From the NCBI RefSeq assembly GCF_000757425.2, contig NZ_JPKR02000005.1, positions 986,955-1,050,954 on the forward strand: a stretch of 64,000 nt of DNA, read 5' to 3'. Every line of letters begins with the position of its first letter. The first letter of the stretch is position 1. Both the position numbers and the translations under genes were made by a program. Below are positions 9,391 to 19,492 of this stretch, piece after piece. Below the pieces are notes generated by a model. That model was not told the origin of the DNA, did no database searches, and saw nothing but the letters and a program-made list of their open reading frames with translations. The stretch comes from Tatumella morbirosei. Its GTDB lineage: Bacteria; Pseudomonadota; Gammaproteobacteria; Enterobacterales; Enterobacteriaceae.

Positions 9391-10241
9391 GATTTTTTCT
9401 TTTCCAGAGTGCGGTGTCGTGACTGAACATTTTTTCCCCGTGAGCGGAAATAGTCCGCCAGTTGTTCAGCAATATACACTGAACGATGTTTACCCCCGGT
9501 ACAACCAATCGCGACAGTCAGATAGCTGCGATTGTTGGTTTCCAGCATCGGTAACCAGAGCTCAAGATAGCTCCGGGTCTGATAAATAAAATTATGCACT
9601 TCTGTATGACGATCAAGAAACGCAGCCACTGGCCGGTCAAGACCGGTGAGCGGTCGTAGTTTTGGGTCCCAGTGAGGATTGGGCAGGAAGCGGACATCAA
9701 AGACATAATCTGCATCGATAGGGATTCCGTATTTAAATCCAAAAGATTCAAATACTATCGTGAGTTCACGTTCTCGTTTACCGAGCAGCCGGGTTCTCAG
9801 CATTTCAGCCAGCTCGTGCACTGACATCTCAGAAGTATCGATAATTAAATCGGCTCTCGAACGCAGAGGTTCAAGCAGATCGCTCTCTTCATCAATAGCA
9901 CTCTCCAGTGACAGGTTTTTACTGGAGAGAGGGTGCAGACGGCGTGTATCACTGTAACGGCGAATCAGTGTATTTCTGTCAGCATCAAGAAATAATAACT
10001 GCGGAGAAAACTGAGCGGATAACCGGTTAAAGGCATCCTCAAAAATTTCCGGTGACTCAGGCATATTGCGCACATCGATACTAACAGCCGCAGAAATATT
10101 ACGTTTTTCCAGTGAGTTAGCCAGCTCCGGCAGTAAATCGACCGGTAAATTATCAACACAATAAAACCCCATATCTTCCAGGGCACGTAGTGCGACAGAT
10201 TTTCCCGACCCTGACCGACCGCTCACGATCATCAGTACCAT
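9387..10241 (-). CDS. rapZ: RNase adapter protein RapZ
   Basis: RapZ binds the sRNA GlmZ and presents it to RNase E, so setting GlmS level to the glucosamine-6-phosphate supply. 284 residues, the E. coli length. The N-terminal P-loop is GRSGSGKS at residues 8-15; a Walker B-like LLFLDAD follows, and the C-terminal RNA-binding half contains [10 protein letters not shown] and the basic [14 protein letters not shown] tail. Located between ptsN and npr, in keeping with its link to PTS-Ntr. The encoding gene overlaps npr. Confidence 0.97.
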   Translation of the reverse strand: MVLMIVSGRSGSGKSVALRALEDMGFYCVDNLPVDLLPELANSLEKRNISAAVSIDVRNMPESPEIFEDAFNRLSAQFSPQLLFLDADRNTLIRRYSDTRRLHPLSSKNLSLESAIDEESDLLEPLRSRADLIIDTSEMSVHELAEMLRTRLLGKRERELTIVFESFGFKYGIPIDADYVFDVRFLPNPHWDPKLRPLTGLDRPVAAFLDRHTEVHNFIYQTRSYLELWLPMLETNNRSYLTVAIGCTGGKHRSVYIAEQLADYFRSRGKNVQSRHRTLEKKKS

Positions 10242-10280
10242 GATCCTTCTCCCGTAATAATCCCTGGTTAACAGGCTGAT

Positions 10281-10775
10281 TTATTGTTGTTTTTCGTCGC
10301 TGCTTTGCTGCTCTTCCATGATGATGCTGTAGAGTTCCTGGTCACTTTGTGCTGCCCGCAAACGGCGGCACACCGTTTTATCTGCCAGGCGTTTTGCGAC
10401 CTGAGATAGGGTATGTAAGTGCGTTTTACACTGATCAGCCGGGACCAGCAGCGCAAACAAAAGGTCCACCGGCTGATTGTCGACTGCATCGAATGGAATC
10501 GGATGCTCAAGATGAATCAATACCCCAATAGTTCTGAGCGTATCCTCTTCCAGTTTACCGTGAGGGATGGCAATCCCGTTGCCTATTCCTGTGCTGCCCA
10601 TCCGTTCACGGTTCAGGATTGTCTCAAAAATAGTTTGGTGAGGCAGATTCAACTGAGTCGCTGCCAGTTCACTTATTATCTCCAGCGCCCGCTTCTTACT
10701 CTGACAATGTACGTTGTTACGGGTACATTCAAGGGTAAGCACATGGCCAAGTTCAAGTGTCAGATCGCTATTCAT
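10281..10775 (-). CDS. ptsN: PTS-Ntr enzyme IIA (EIIA-Ntr)
   Basis: Terminal phosphoacceptor of the nitrogen PTS. In E. coli it controls potassium transport and the KdpD kinase by its phosphorylation state. The 164-residue product has the mannitol/fructose EIIA fold with the phospho-histidine at residue 72 in GIAIPHGKLEED. I chose ATG 10775 (MNSDLTLELG) because it fits the family length of 163; an in-frame ATG at 10805 would add ten residues (MGSGICKRNN) of no known relation. Neither has a strong Shine-Dalgarno. It follows hpf after a 156-base gap, which is unusually wide for the operon. Confidence 0.95.
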   Translation of the reverse strand: MNSDLTLELGHVLTLECTRNNVHCQSKKRALEIISELAATQLNLPHQTIFETILNRERMGSTGIGNGIAIPHGKLEEDTLRTIGVLIHLEHPIPFDAVDNQPVDLLFALLVPADQCKTHLHTLSQVAKRLADKTVCRRLRAAQSDQELYSIIMEEQQSSDEKQQ

Positions 10776-10931
10776 ATTATTTCGCTTGCAGATTCCACTG
10801 CCCATTTTCCGAAGATGGTCACTTATCCGCAGTATTAGCCGTCGGGTTACTTAACAGCAATACCTGCGGATAAAAGCAGCCACGGAGAGGCAATGCCTGC
10901 TGTTTGTTTAATGGGATAACTCAGTTTGAAA

Positions 10932-11219
10932 CTAATGCTGTTTCAGTTTTTCTTTGTGGCGGGTTAACTGTCGCGCCAGTTTATCTGTCAGCCCGTCAAT
11001 GGCCGAATACATATCATCGGTTGTTGCTGTCGCATGGAGCTCACCTCCGTTTACATGTAAGGTTGCATCTGCAATTTGCTGAACTTTCTCGACCTTCAGG
11101 ACGATATATACCTGATTGATATGTTCAAAGTAATGCTCCAGTTTGGCAAATTTTGTGTGAATAAACTGGCGCAGTCCCTCAGTTATTTCAATTTGTTGTC
11201 CGGTAATGTTCAGTTGCAT
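10932..11219 (-). CDS. hpf: Ribosome hibernation promoting factor (short form)
   Basis: Binds the 30S decoding region in stationary phase and, with RMF, stabilises 100S ribosome dimers. 95 residues, the same as E. coli HPF and lacking the dimerising C-terminal extension of long-form HPF. The beta-alpha-beta fold is visible as MQLNITGQQIEITEGLRQF followed by the conserved DMYSAIDGLTDKLARQL helix. It lies 20 bases after rpoN in the same direction. Confidence 0.97.
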   Translation of the reverse strand: MQLNITGQQIEITEGLRQFIHTKFAKLEHYFEHINQVYIVLKVEKVQQIADATLHVNGGELHATATTDDMYSAIDGLTDKLARQLTRHKEKLKQH

Positions 11220-11239
11220 AGGCTTTCCTTCTCATGGTG

Positions 11240-12673
11240 TCAAAGCAGCTGTTTACGCTGGTTTGAGGGTGGGATAGATAAAGACTCGCGATATTTAGCA
11301 ACAGTTCGTCTTGCGACCATGATCCCCTGTTCAGATAACATAGAGGTGAGTTTGCTGTCACTCAAGGGTTTACCCGGATTTTCCGATGAGATTAATTTTT
11401 TTACCAGCGCCCGAATCGCTGTTGAGGAAGCTTCCCCGCCACCTTCGGTGCTGACATGGCTTGAGAAGAAATATTTTAGTTCAAAAATGCCGCGCGGACT
11501 GTGCAGATATTTCTGGGTCGTCACCCGAGAGATAGTGGATTCGTGCATATCGACTGACTGGGCAATATCTGCCAGTACCATTGGCCGCATATACTCTTCG
11601 CCTTGCTCAAAAAAAGCCTGCTGCTGTTCGACAATACAGCGGGTAACCCGCAACAGAGTGTCATTCCGGCTTTCCAGGCTTTTAATCAGCCACCGTGCTT
11701 CCTGTAAATTACTGCGGATAAACTGATTATCACTGTCGTTGCGCGCGCCGCCACTCATCGCAGCATAATGCTGATTGATGCGTAGGCGTGGCAGGCTGTC
11801 GGTATTCAGCTCAACAGTCCACTGGCTGCCTGTTTTACGTACCAGCACATCCGGAATCACATATTCAGATTCACCGGTGTGGATAGACTGGCCCGGACGC
11901 GGGTCCAGTGACTGAATAAAAGCCATGGCTTCTTTCAGCACATCATCCTTCAGGCGGGTGACACGCATCAGACTGCGAAAATCATGATTAGCCAGTAAAT
12001 CCAGATGCTGCCGGACAATTAACCGGGCTTCTTCCAGCATAGGGGTTTCCGGGCTGAACTGTGATAGTTGTACCAGCAGGCAGTCTTTCAAATCGCGGGC
12101 ACCCACACCTATGGGATCAAAATGCTGTACCCGTTTCAGAACCGCTTCTACCTCTTCAATACTCAGTTCGTCATCACCAATACTTTCCAGAATGTCTTCC
12201 AGTGGAACGGTGAGATAGCCGGTATTATCAATGGCATCCACTATCGAAGTGGCAATCGCACGGTCAGTATCACTGAAGGGCGTTAGTTCGACCTGCCACA
12301 TCAGATAGTCCTGCAGAGACTGAGTGGTTTCGCCCTGATAGACCGGCAGCTCATCATCCTGATAATCAGTACCCGTGCCGGAAGGGGTGCCCGCGGTATA
12401 AATTTCATCCCAGGTCGCATCCAGAGGCAATTCCTCCGGCATATCTTTTTGTTCTAATGCTTCACGGGTGTCCAGAGATGCAGTTTCACCCGACTCCTCA
12501 GAATCCACTTCGTTAAGAACTTCGGCCTGTTCCAGTAACGGATTACTTTCCAGTGCCAGTTGCAGTTCCTGCTGTAATTCATGCGTAGAAAGTTGCAACA
12601 GTCGTATCGCCTGCTGCAACTGGGGAGTCATTGCCAGTTGTTGGCTGAGCCTGAATTGCAAACTTTGCTTCAT
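11240..12673 (-). CDS. rpoN: RNA polymerase sigma-54 factor
   Basis: Directs RNA polymerase to -24/-12 promoters and requires an AAA+ activator. The 477-residue protein (the E. coli length) has the glutamine-rich region I at its start (residues 1-50), an acidic region II, the core-binding domain, the helix-turn-helix, and the C-terminal RpoN box read as [10 protein letters not shown] near residues 453-462, which recognises the -24 element. Start ATG 12673 fits [17 protein letters not shown]. It follows lptB by 51 bases, so it may be partly read from the lpt promoters. Confidence 0.98.
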   Translation of the reverse strand: MKQSLQFRLSQQLAMTPQLQQAIRLLQLSTHELQQELQLALESNPLLEQAEVLNEVDSEESGETASLDTREALEQKDMPEELPLDATWDEIYTAGTPSGTGTDYQDDELPVYQGETTQSLQDYLMWQVELTPFSDTDRAIATSIVDAIDNTGYLTVPLEDILESIGDDELSIEEVEAVLKRVQHFDPIGVGARDLKDCLLVQLSQFSPETPMLEEARLIVRQHLDLLANHDFRSLMRVTRLKDDVLKEAMAFIQSLDPRPGQSIHTGESEYVIPDVLVRKTGSQWTVELNTDSLPRLRINQHYAAMSGGARNDSDNQFIRSNLQEARWLIKSLESRNDTLLRVTRCIVEQQQAFFEQGEEYMRPMVLADIAQSVDMHESTISRVTTQKYLHSPRGIFELKYFFSSHVSTEGGGEASSTAIRALVKKLISSENPGKPLSDSKLTSMLSEQGIMVARRTVAKYRESLSIPPSNQRKQLL

Positions 12674-12724
12674 AGTGAGGAATGAGTTTCCTGAAAAAAT
12701 TTCATTGAAGACACATTAACAGAG

Positions 12725-13450
12725 TCAGAGCCGGAACTCTTCACCGAGATAAACACGTTTCACTTGTTCATCGGCAAGAATATGGTCCGGGGTGCCATGG
12801 GCAATCAGTTTACCCTGACTGACAATGTACGCGCGTTCGCAAACTGCCAGCGTTTCGCGGACGTTATGGTCGGTAATCAGTACGCCCAGGCCGCTGTCAC
12901 GCAGATGCTCAATGATCTTTTTAATGTCGATCACGGATATCGGATCAACACCGGCAAAAGGCTCGTCCAGCAGAATAAATTTCGGATTGGCTGCCAATGC
13001 TCTGGCAATTTCCACCCTGCGACGTTCCCCGCCTGACAGTGCCTGACCCATGCTGTCACGCAAATGTTCAATATGGAATTCTTCCATCAGTTCATTGGCG
13101 CGATCAGCCCGCTGTTGTGCATTAAGGTCTTTACGTACCTGTAATACTGCCATCAGATTATCGTAAACGCTGAGTCGACGGAAGATAGAGGCTTCCTGAG
13201 GCAGATAACCAATACCTAATCTCGCCCGGGCATGCAGAGGCAGCAGGCTGATATCATCGTTATCGATAATAATTTTTCCGGCATCCCGTGGCACGATACC
13301 CACCACCATGTAGAAGGTGGTGGTTTTACCTGCCCCGTTAGGCCCCAGTAATCCGACAATTTCGCCTGATTTTACTTCCAGACTGACATCTTCAACGACC
13401 CGACGGCCTTTGTAAGCTTTAGCCAGATTTTCTGCTATTAACGTCGCCAT
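12725..13450 (-). CDS. lptB: LPS export ABC transporter ATPase LptB
   Basis: Cytoplasmic ATPase that drives LptFG to extract LPS from the inner membrane. 241 residues with Walker [10 protein letters not shown] (about 36-44), signature LSGGERRR, Walker [11 protein letters not shown] and the switch histidine in ITDHNVRE, all intact. The start ATG is only a few bases downstream of the lptA stop. It is part of the yrbG-kdsD-kdsC-lptC-lptA-lptB run, which makes the Kdo sugar and the transport bridge that moves finished LPS. Confidence 0.98.
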   Translation of the reverse strand: MATLIAENLAKAYKGRRVVEDVSLEVKSGEIVGLLGPNGAGKTTTFYMVVGIVPRDAGKIIIDNDDISLLPLHARARLGIGYLPQEASIFRRLSVYDNLMAVLQVRKDLNAQQRADRANELMEEFHIEHLRDSMGQALSGGERRRVEIARALAANPKFILLDEPFAGVDPISVIDIKKIIEHLRDSGLGVLITDHNVRETLAVCERAYIVSQGKLIAHGTPDHILADEQVKRVYLGEEFRL

Positions 13451-13455
13451 AACTG

Positions 13456-14010
13456 TTATTGACTCTTGTTAGGGTGTGCCGGTTTATTATTGTTCTGAAG
13501 TTCAGAAGGCATCAGGGTTGTGGTCACACGTTTTTGTTCGCCGCCCTGACTATAAGCCTGCATTTTCTGCTCTTTCACCAGATAAGTGATTCGATCGCCT
13601 TTGATATTGCTGTTCAACTGCTCAATGTAGGCATTGCCGGTCAGTTCAACCAGGTCTTTTGCCAGATCGTAATGCAGTTTAGCGGCATGGCCTTTCACCG
13701 GTTTACCGTTATCCTGCATCTGGTAGAAGGTGGCAGGATTGCCATAAGCATCGACCAGCGTTTTCTGGCTGTCGCCACCTGGTCTTGTCACTACCACTTT
13801 GTCTGCAGTGATCCTGATGGTCCCCTGGGTGATGATGACATTCCCGGTAAACGTTGCCACATTACCCTGCATGTCCATTGACTGATTTTCCGAGGTGATA
13901 TTTACGGGCTTATCAGAATCACCAGTCACTGCCAGCACAGGCAGGCTGCAACCAAGCAGCGTGGCGACCAACAGCAACCTGATGCTATTTGTTTTGGTTT
14001 TGGATTTCAT
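13456..14010 (-). CDS. lptA: Periplasmic LPS-bridge protein LptA
   Basis: Periplasmic beta-jellyroll protein that oligomerises between LptC and LptDE to carry LPS. The start ATG at 14010 gives 184 residues with a signal peptide (MKSKTKTN, hydrophobic core, cleavage after VLA) and a mature part starting VTGDSDKPV, as in E. coli. An upstream in-frame ATG at 14031 would add seven residues and is less likely. The gene overlaps the end of lptC by 26 bases, a conserved arrangement. The OstA-like core with [19 protein letters not shown] is intact. Confidence 0.95.
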   Translation of the reverse strand: MKSKTKTNSIRLLLVATLLGCSLPVLAVTGDSDKPVNITSENQSMDMQGNVATFTGNVIITQGTIRITADKVVVTRPGGDSQKTLVDAYGNPATFYQMQDNGKPVKGHAAKLHYDLAKDLVELTGNAYIEQLNSNIKGDRITYLVKEQKMQAYSQGGEQKRVTTTLMPSELQNNNKPAHPNKSQ

Positions 14011-14557
14011 AATCGGTTTTGACCTTTTCAATTAATTCGGCTGTTTTGGCCCGTAAATTGCCACGTAACTTCATCCCGGTTGAACGGAATCCTTGCCCGT
14101 AAAGTGTCACCTGATCATCCGAGGTCACATCCTGGGTGGCCAGATTCACCTGTGCATTGTCTGTGGTAATACGTTCAAGTTTAGCATTTGGATTGAGTGC
14201 CTTGACTTCGACATGCCCATAAAGATACAGCATCCGGTTTTTGGTTAATTTGGCTTTATCTGCCCTTACTGACCACGCAGGGGCTTTTTGCTGGTCATAG
14301 GTCGTCATCACCGGGTTATCGAACCAGCTGACCTGAGATGCATCAAAATAGGATACCTTATCGGATACTAACCGATAAGCTAACGCGCCTTCAGGGTTGT
14401 AAACCACCGTGTGGGAGCTGGCTGTGGTATAGGTAGGGCTCTGATCATCCTGTGCCAAAGATATGGGCTGAGAATCCTGATTTGTCAGGTTCCAGCCAAT
14501 CAGTACTACCGCAATCACTGCCAGCAGAAGGGTAATCCAGCGTCTGCTTGTACTCAT
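13985..14557 (-). CDS. lptC: LPS export inner-membrane anchor LptC
   Basis: Bitopic inner-membrane protein that accepts LPS from LptB2FG and hands it to LptA. 190 residues with one N-terminal membrane span (about 7-23) and a periplasmic jellyroll of the LptA family. It overlaps kdsC by four bases (ATGA) and lptA by 26 bases, so translation of the three is coupled. In E. coli a sigma-E promoter for lptA lies inside this gene; I did not identify one here. Confidence 0.96.
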   Translation of the reverse strand: MSTSRRWITLLLAVIAVVLIGWNLTNQDSQPISLAQDDQSPTYTTASSHTVVYNPEGALAYRLVSDKVSYFDASQVSWFDNPVMTTYDQQKAPAWSVRADKAKLTKNRMLYLYGHVEVKALNPNAKLERITTDNAQVNLATQDVTSDDQVTLYGQGFRSTGMKLRGNLRAKTAELIEKVKTDYEIQNQNK

Positions 14558-15117
14558 ATCGATAACCCTTTGGCATCCTCAAATTTATTTTGCGCCATCA
14601 AAATAACATCACAAATCTCGCGTACTGCTCCGCGGCCGCCGTTGATACGGGTCACATAATCGGCTCGTTGTACGATCAGGGGATGTGCGTCGGCTACAGA
14701 TACGCTGAGGCCCACTTTTTCCATGACCGGCCAGTCAATCAGATCATCGCCAATATAGGCGACCTCGTCGGCCTGAAGCGACAGTTTATCCATAAGATCG
14801 GCAAAGGCCAAAATCTTATCTGACTGTCCCTGGTACAGATGGCTTATCCCTAGGGTATGACAACGATCTTCCAGCAGTTTGGCTTTTCGGCCGGTGATAA
14901 TAGCAACTTCAACATTATTGGTTAACAGGCAACGGATACCGTAGCCGTCACGAACATTGAACGCTTTTAGCTCCTCACCATTATTCCCCATATAAATCAG
15001 ACCGTCAGACATTACCCCGTCGACATCGCAGATCAGTAATTTTATTTTTTCGGCACTGGCTATGACCGCAGGGCTGACAGGCCCGTAACACGTATCAATA
15101 GGGAGTTTATTGTTCAT
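14554..15117 (-). CDS. kdsC: 3-deoxy-D-manno-octulosonate 8-phosphate phosphatase
   Basis: HAD-family phosphatase that releases Kdo from Kdo-8-phosphate, a step in LPS inner-core synthesis. 187 residues; the catalytic motif is DVDGVMSDG, with ITGRKAK (motif II) and GDDLIDWPVM (motif IV). I placed the start at ATG 15117 (MNNKLPIDTCYG), which has AGGAAA upstream and fits the 188-residue E. coli protein; a longer in-frame ATG at 15159 would run into kdsD. It is 13 bases downstream of kdsD. Confidence 0.96.
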   Translation of the reverse strand: MNNKLPIDTCYGPVSPAVIASAEKIKLLICDVDGVMSDGLIYMGNNGEELKAFNVRDGYGIRCLLTNNVEVAIITGRKAKLLEDRCHTLGISHLYQGQSDKILAFADLMDKLSLQADEVAYIGDDLIDWPVMEKVGLSVSVADAHPLIVQRADYVTRINGGRGAVREICDVILMAQNKFEDAKGLSI

Positions 15118-15130
15118 CTTTATTTCCTGA

Positions 15131-16117
15131 TCAGACAACACCGGCGCGCAACATATCATGCATATGTATCACACCCACAAGGCGATTGTTATCGGCAACC
15201 AATAGTGAGGTTATATTTTTACTCTGCATGACATTCAGGGCATCGACTGCCAGAATATTCGGAGATACACGGATCCCGCCAGGTGTCATGACCTCATCGA
15301 TGGTGGTTGACTGGAAATTGATATCCATATCGATAACCCGTCGCAAATCACCGTCGGTAAAAATACCTGCGATAGTCATATCGTCTTCAGTCACTACGGT
15401 CATTCCCAGTTTTTTGCGGGTGATTTCCAACAGAGCATCGCGTAAAGATGCATGACGTGAAACACAAGGCATCTCATCACCGGAATGCATAACATCACTC
15501 ACATGTAACAGCAATTTACGGCCCAATGCTCCGCCTGGATGAGACAAGGCAAAATCTTCGGCAGTAAAACCGCGGGCCTCGAGTAAAGCGACGGCCAGGG
15601 CATCACCCATCACCAGGGTGGCAGTGGTGCTGGTGGTGGGAGCGAGTCCCAGCGGACAGGCTTCCTGAGGAACCTTCACCGTCAGATGCAGGTCAGCAGC
15701 TTTCCCCATAGTGCTCTCTGGCCGGCTACTCAGACAAATCAGGGTAATCTTCAGACGCTTAATCACCGGAATCAGTGCTAGTATCTCGTGAGATTCCCCG
15801 CTGTTTGATATGGCTATCACGACATCGCCACGTCCGACCATACCCAGATCGCCGTGGCTGGCTTCTCCCGGATGGACAAAGAACGACGGAGTTCCGGTAC
15901 TGGCGAAGGTGGCAGCCATTTTTCGTGCGATATGGCCCGATTTCCCCATGCCCATTACGACCACTTTTCCTGTGCAGCGGAACAGGATTTCGCAGGCCCG
16001 GGTGAAGTTTTCATTAATGTATTGCTCCAGTTGAGCAAGCCCTTCACGTTCAATGCGCAGTACTTTCCTGCCTGCTTCCTTAAAATCAAAACCCGTCAGG
16101 GCCGACTGATCAGACAT
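15131..16117 (-). CDS. kdsD: D-arabinose 5-phosphate isomerase
   Basis: Interconverts ribulose-5-phosphate and arabinose-5-phosphate, the first committed supply step for Kdo. 328 residues: an N-terminal SIS sugar-isomerase domain with GMGKSGHIARK and the SHPGGALGRKL motif, followed by two CBS domains (about 210-325). An AAGGA precedes ATG 16117. It lies between yrbG and kdsC in the conserved LPS operon. Confidence 0.97.
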   Translation of the reverse strand: MSDQSALTGFDFKEAGRKVLRIEREGLAQLEQYINENFTRACEILFRCTGKVVVMGMGKSGHIARKMAATFASTGTPSFFVHPGEASHGDLGMVGRGDVVIAISNSGESHEILALIPVIKRLKITLICLSSRPESTMGKAADLHLTVKVPQEACPLGLAPTTSTTATLVMGDALAVALLEARGFTAEDFALSHPGGALGRKLLLHVSDVMHSGDEMPCVSRHASLRDALLEITRKKLGMTVVTEDDMTIAGIFTDGDLRRVIDMDINFQSTTIDEVMTPGGIRVSPNILAVDALNVMQSKNITSLLVADNNRLVGVIHMHDMLRAGVV

Positions 16118-16131
16118 TTTGATGAATCCTT

Positions 16132-17112
16132 TTAAAGATCATTAATCATCGGGTAGCCCCAGAGAATGGCAACCCAGACCAAAAATCCGCCTAACAGTAA
16201 TGCACCGGTCAGCCTGCCGATAGTGCGGTTTTTTTTCAGGCAGATCATCGCAAAAACGGTACTGACACCCAGCATTATCCAGTAGTCACGGGAAAAGGCA
16301 TTACTGTCAATACGGCCCGGGCAGACGATGGCCGGTAAACCCAGAACAATGGCGGTATTATAAATGTTAGCACCCAACAGATTCCCGACCGCAATATCGC
16401 CTTCACCTTTCAGTGTTCCGGCAATGACAGTCGCCAGTTCTGGCAGGCTGGTGCCTATCGAAATGAAAATTAATGCCATCACTAATTCGCTGATGCCCAG
16501 ATAGTCACCAACAACTATTGCATTGTCCAGAATCATTCGCGTGGCGACAGGTAAGAGTACCAATGCAACTCCCAGCCAGAGACACGCTACGGTATTACCG
16601 GCATCTTCGCCCGGCAGCTCTGCAACCTGTTCACGTGAGAGTTGATCGCCGGTAGTGGCCTGGCTTTTTCCTGCAATTCGGATAATTCCCCACAGGTAGA
16701 GAATCGCCATTACGACCAGGCAAATACCTTCGGTACGGGTCAGCAGATTATCAGCCAGCAACAGTCCACAAAGTATTGTGACCAGCAACATGAGCGGTAA
16801 TTCCCTGCGTAACAATGCCGAGCTGATTTTCAGAGGATTGAGTAATGCCGCGCCACCAAGAATCAATAATATGTTGGTGATATTTGACCCGACAGCAATC
16901 CCCACGGCAAAATCCCGTTGTCCGTGATTTGCGGCGGACAATGACAGGATGATTTCCGGTAGAGAAGTTCCGATTCCCACCACCGTCATCCCGATGATCA
17001 ATGGCGGAATTCCCAGTGAACGACAAAGAATGGATGCGCTAAAAACGAGACGATCTGCGCCATAGGCCAGTAACAGTAAACCAAGGACCAGCAGAACAAT
17101 CGCGACAAGCAT
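16132..17112 (-). CDS. yrbG: Calcium/sodium antiporter family inner-membrane protein YrbG
   Basis: Member of the CaCA (YrbG) family of cation exchangers, with about ten membrane segments. Two inverted alpha-repeats are clear: GMTVVGIGTSLPEI with VGSNITNILLILG in the first half and ISIGTSLPELATV with LGANIYNTAIVLG in the second. The transported ion in enterics is not firmly established. ATG 17112 (MLVAIVLLV, AAGGAA upstream) gives 326 residues, one more than E. coli; an in-frame ATG at 17145 is less likely. It is the first gene of the kds/lpt cluster and divergent from mlaF. Confidence 0.93.
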   Translation of the reverse strand: MLVAIVLLVLGLLLLAYGADRLVFSASILCRSLGIPPLIIGMTVVGIGTSLPEIILSLSAANHGQRDFAVGIAVGSNITNILLILGGAALLNPLKISSALLRRELPLMLLVTILCGLLLADNLLTRTEGICLVVMAILYLWGIIRIAGKSQATTGDQLSREQVAELPGEDAGNTVACLWLGVALVLLPVATRMILDNAIVVGDYLGISELVMALIFISIGTSLPELATVIAGTLKGEGDIAVGNLLGANIYNTAIVLGLPAIVCPGRIDSNAFSRDYWIMLGVSTVFAMICLKKNRTIGRLTGALLLGGFLVWVAILWGYPMINDL

Positions 17113-17337
17113 GGGAATTCCTTTGCCAAAATCTGTAATGAGCAATCACTGCATTACAGCGAAAAGAGAGATCAGTAGTAAACAAGCGCTGATTTTGACT
17201 GTCGAAAAGCCAAAAGTAAATTTTATGACGGAATTACACAAAAACGGCCTGTAATTTTCTGTAAAAATGACAAGGTGCTTTCTCCCGGGCTGGCATCATA
17301 GATAACTAAAATGCCCGGACACCTGCAAGGGGTAAAC

Positions 17338-18153
17338 ATGGTTCAGCAACAGGAAGGATTAGTGGAAATCCGTGGGGTGAGCTTTACCCGTGGATCCCGC
17401 AAAATCTTTGATGACATTTCTTTAACGGTGCCGGAAGGCAAAATCACTGCCATCATGGGTCCCTCAGGTATAGGTAAAACCACGTTATTACGTCTGATTG
17501 GTGGTCAGCTGCAGCCGGATAAAGGAGAAATTTTCTTTCACGATGACAATATTCCTGGTTTATCCCGGAGTAAGTTGTACGACGTTCGTAAAAAAATGAG
17601 TATGTTGTTTCAGTCAGGAGCCTTGTTTACCGATCTCAGTGTCTATGACAATGTCGCCTGGCCATTGCGGGAACATACATCCCTGCCTCCGGAGTTGTTG
17701 CACAGCACGGTAATGATGAAACTGGAGGCTGTCGGGCTGCGGGGGGCAGAACAACTGACTCCGGCTGAATTGTCTGGTGGTATGGCAAGGCGGGTGGCTT
17801 TGGCCAGGGCTATTGCACTTGAGCCGGAACTAATTATGTTTGATGAGCCTTTTGTGGGACAAGACCCTATTACTATGGGGGTGCTGGTTAAGCTGATAGA
17901 TGAACTGAACCACGCATTGGGACTGACCTGTATTGTGGTTTCCCATGATGTTCCTGAAGTCCTCAGTATTGCCGACTATGCTTATATTGTGGCCGGGCAG
18001 AAGATTATTGCACAGGGAGATGCCGCACAATTACGCCAGAATGATGATCCGCGTGTGCGGCAGTTTATTGATGGCCATGCAGATGGTCCGGTACCCTTCA
18101 GGTATCCGGCCGGTGATTACCTCACCGATTTGCTAAGTCCCGGGAGGCACTAA
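17338..18153 (+). CDS. mlaF: Phospholipid transport ATPase MlaF
   Basis: ATPase of the MlaFEDB complex, which moves phospholipids between the outer and inner membranes and keeps outer-leaflet asymmetry. 271 residues with Walker [10 protein letters not shown], signature ELSGGMARR, Walker [14 protein letters not shown] and switch VSHDVPE. The characteristic C-terminal tail ([13 protein letters not shown]), which contacts the partner subunits, is present. The start ATG 17338 has AAGGGG at 17327-17332; an upstream ATG (17311) lacks support. First gene of mlaFEDCB. Confidence 0.97.
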   Translation: MVQQQEGLVEIRGVSFTRGSRKIFDDISLTVPEGKITAIMGPSGIGKTTLLRLIGGQLQPDKGEIFFHDDNIPGLSRSKLYDVRKKMSMLFQSGALFTDLSVYDNVAWPLREHTSLPPELLHSTVMMKLEAVGLRGAEQLTPAELSGGMARRVALARAIALEPELIMFDEPFVGQDPITMGVLVKLIDELNHALGLTCIVVSHDVPEVLSIADYAYIVAGQKIIAQGDAAQLRQNDDPRVRQFIDGHADGPVPFRYPAGDYLTDLLSPGRH

Positions 18154-18157
18154 ATCC

Positions 18158-18940
18158 ATGTTGTTACAGGCAGTCGCGTCATTAGGGCGTTGGGGAATTA
18201 AGAGCTGCAGGTCATTTGGCCGCGCGGGGTTAATGCTGTTCCATGCGCTGGTGGGTAAGCCCGAGTTTGCAAAACACAGTCGTCTGGTAGTGAAACAAAT
18301 CTATAGTGTAGGGGTACTCTCACTGTTGATTATTCTGGTCTCGGGGCTGTTTATCGGGATGGTGCTGGGATTACAGGGTTATCTGGTTCTAAAAACCTAC
18401 GGGGCGGAAACCAGCCTCGGAATGCTGGTGGCGTTATCGCTATTGCGTGAGCTGGGGCCGGTCGTAACTGCTTTACTGTTTGCCGGCCGTGCCGGTTCAG
18501 CATTGACGGCAGAAGTCGGATTGATGAAAGCTACCGAGCAGCTCTCCAGCATGGAAATGATGGCAGTGGATCCGATAAGACGGGTCGTGGCACCGCGCTT
18601 CTGGGCTGGGGTGATCAGTATGCCGTTACTGGCCATGATGTTTACTGCCATTGGGATTGCCGGCGGTGCACTGGTTGGGGTGAGCTGGAAAGGAATTGAT
18701 TCCGGATTTTTCTGGTCTGCTATGCATGGCGCGGTCGATTTCCGGATGGATATTGTTAACTGTGTGGTGAAAAGCATCGTGTTTGCGATTGCGGTTTCAT
18801 GGATAGCATTATTTAACGGTTATGATGCCATTCCGACGTCTGAAGGCATCAGTCGCGCGACGACACGTACGGTAGTTCATTCGTCTCTTGCTATCCTTGG
18901 GTTAGATTTTGTGCTGACAGCACTGATGTTTGGGAATTAA
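18158..18940 (+). CDS. mlaE: Phospholipid transport permease MlaE
   Basis: Membrane subunit of the Mla ABC transporter. 260 residues, the E. coli length, with an amphipathic N-terminal helix and about five membrane segments. Conserved motifs [25 protein letters not shown] and the loop [13 protein letters not shown] that couples to MlaF are intact. It starts four bases after mlaF ends. Confidence 0.97.
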   Translation: MLLQAVASLGRWGIKSCRSFGRAGLMLFHALVGKPEFAKHSRLVVKQIYSVGVLSLLIILVSGLFIGMVLGLQGYLVLKTYGAETSLGMLVALSLLRELGPVVTALLFAGRAGSALTAEVGLMKATEQLSSMEMMAVDPIRRVVAPRFWAGVISMPLLAMMFTAIGIAGGALVGVSWKGIDSGFFWSAMHGAVDFRMDIVNCVVKSIVFAIAVSWIALFNGYDAIPTSEGISRATTRTVVHSSLAILGLDFVLTALMFGN

Positions 18941-18944
18941 CGCA

Positions 18945-19481
18945 ATGCAAAGTAAAAAAAGTGAAATCTGGGTAGGTATTTTCCTGTTACTGGCGCTGAT
19001 TGCCGCGCTATTTCTTTGTCTGCGCGTCGCCGATTTGAAATCCTTTGGCACAGAACCAACATGGAAATTGTATGCGACTTTTGACAATATTGGCGGCCTA
19101 AAGGTGAGCTCACCGGTGGAGATTGGTGGTGTAGTGATTGGGCGTGTGACTAATATCTCACTTGATGACAGCACACTCTCACCAAAAGTCACTATGGCAA
19201 TCGATGATACTTACGCCGGAAAAATACCCGATACCAGTTCGCTGGCGATCCGTACTCAGGGTTTGTTAGGCGAGCAGTTTCTGGCGCTGAATCTTGGATT
19301 TAACGACCCTGATTTAGGTTCATCGATCCTGAAGAATGGCGATACGCTGCGTGACACCAAATCGGCGATAGTCCTTGAAGATCTGATTGGTCAGTTCCTT
19401 TATAAAAATAACGATAGCGACAAAGACAAGCATTCACCGGCAGGTGCTGACAGTTCTTCTGCGGCAGCGCCGACCCACTAA
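18945..19481 (+). CDS. mlaD: Substrate-binding MCE protein MlaD
   Basis: Forms a hexameric ring anchored to the inner membrane that binds phospholipid and links MlaE to periplasmic MlaC. 178 residues: one N-terminal membrane span (about 8-26), then a single MCE domain ([20 protein letters not shown]). The C-terminal amphipathic helix [11 protein letters not shown] is conserved and the tail is low-complexity. ATG 18945 matches the family start MQ(S/T)KK and is preferred to ATG 18930, which lies inside mlaE. Confidence 0.97.
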   Translation: MQSKKSEIWVGIFLLLALIAALFLCLRVADLKSFGTEPTWKLYATFDNIGGLKVSSPVEIGGVVIGRVTNISLDDSTLSPKVTMAIDDTYAGKIPDTSSLAIRTQGLLGEQFLALNLGFNDPDLGSSILKNGDTLRDTKSAIVLEDLIGQFLYKNNDSDKDKHSPAGADSSSAAAPTH

Positions 19482-19492
19482 GAGGATATTCT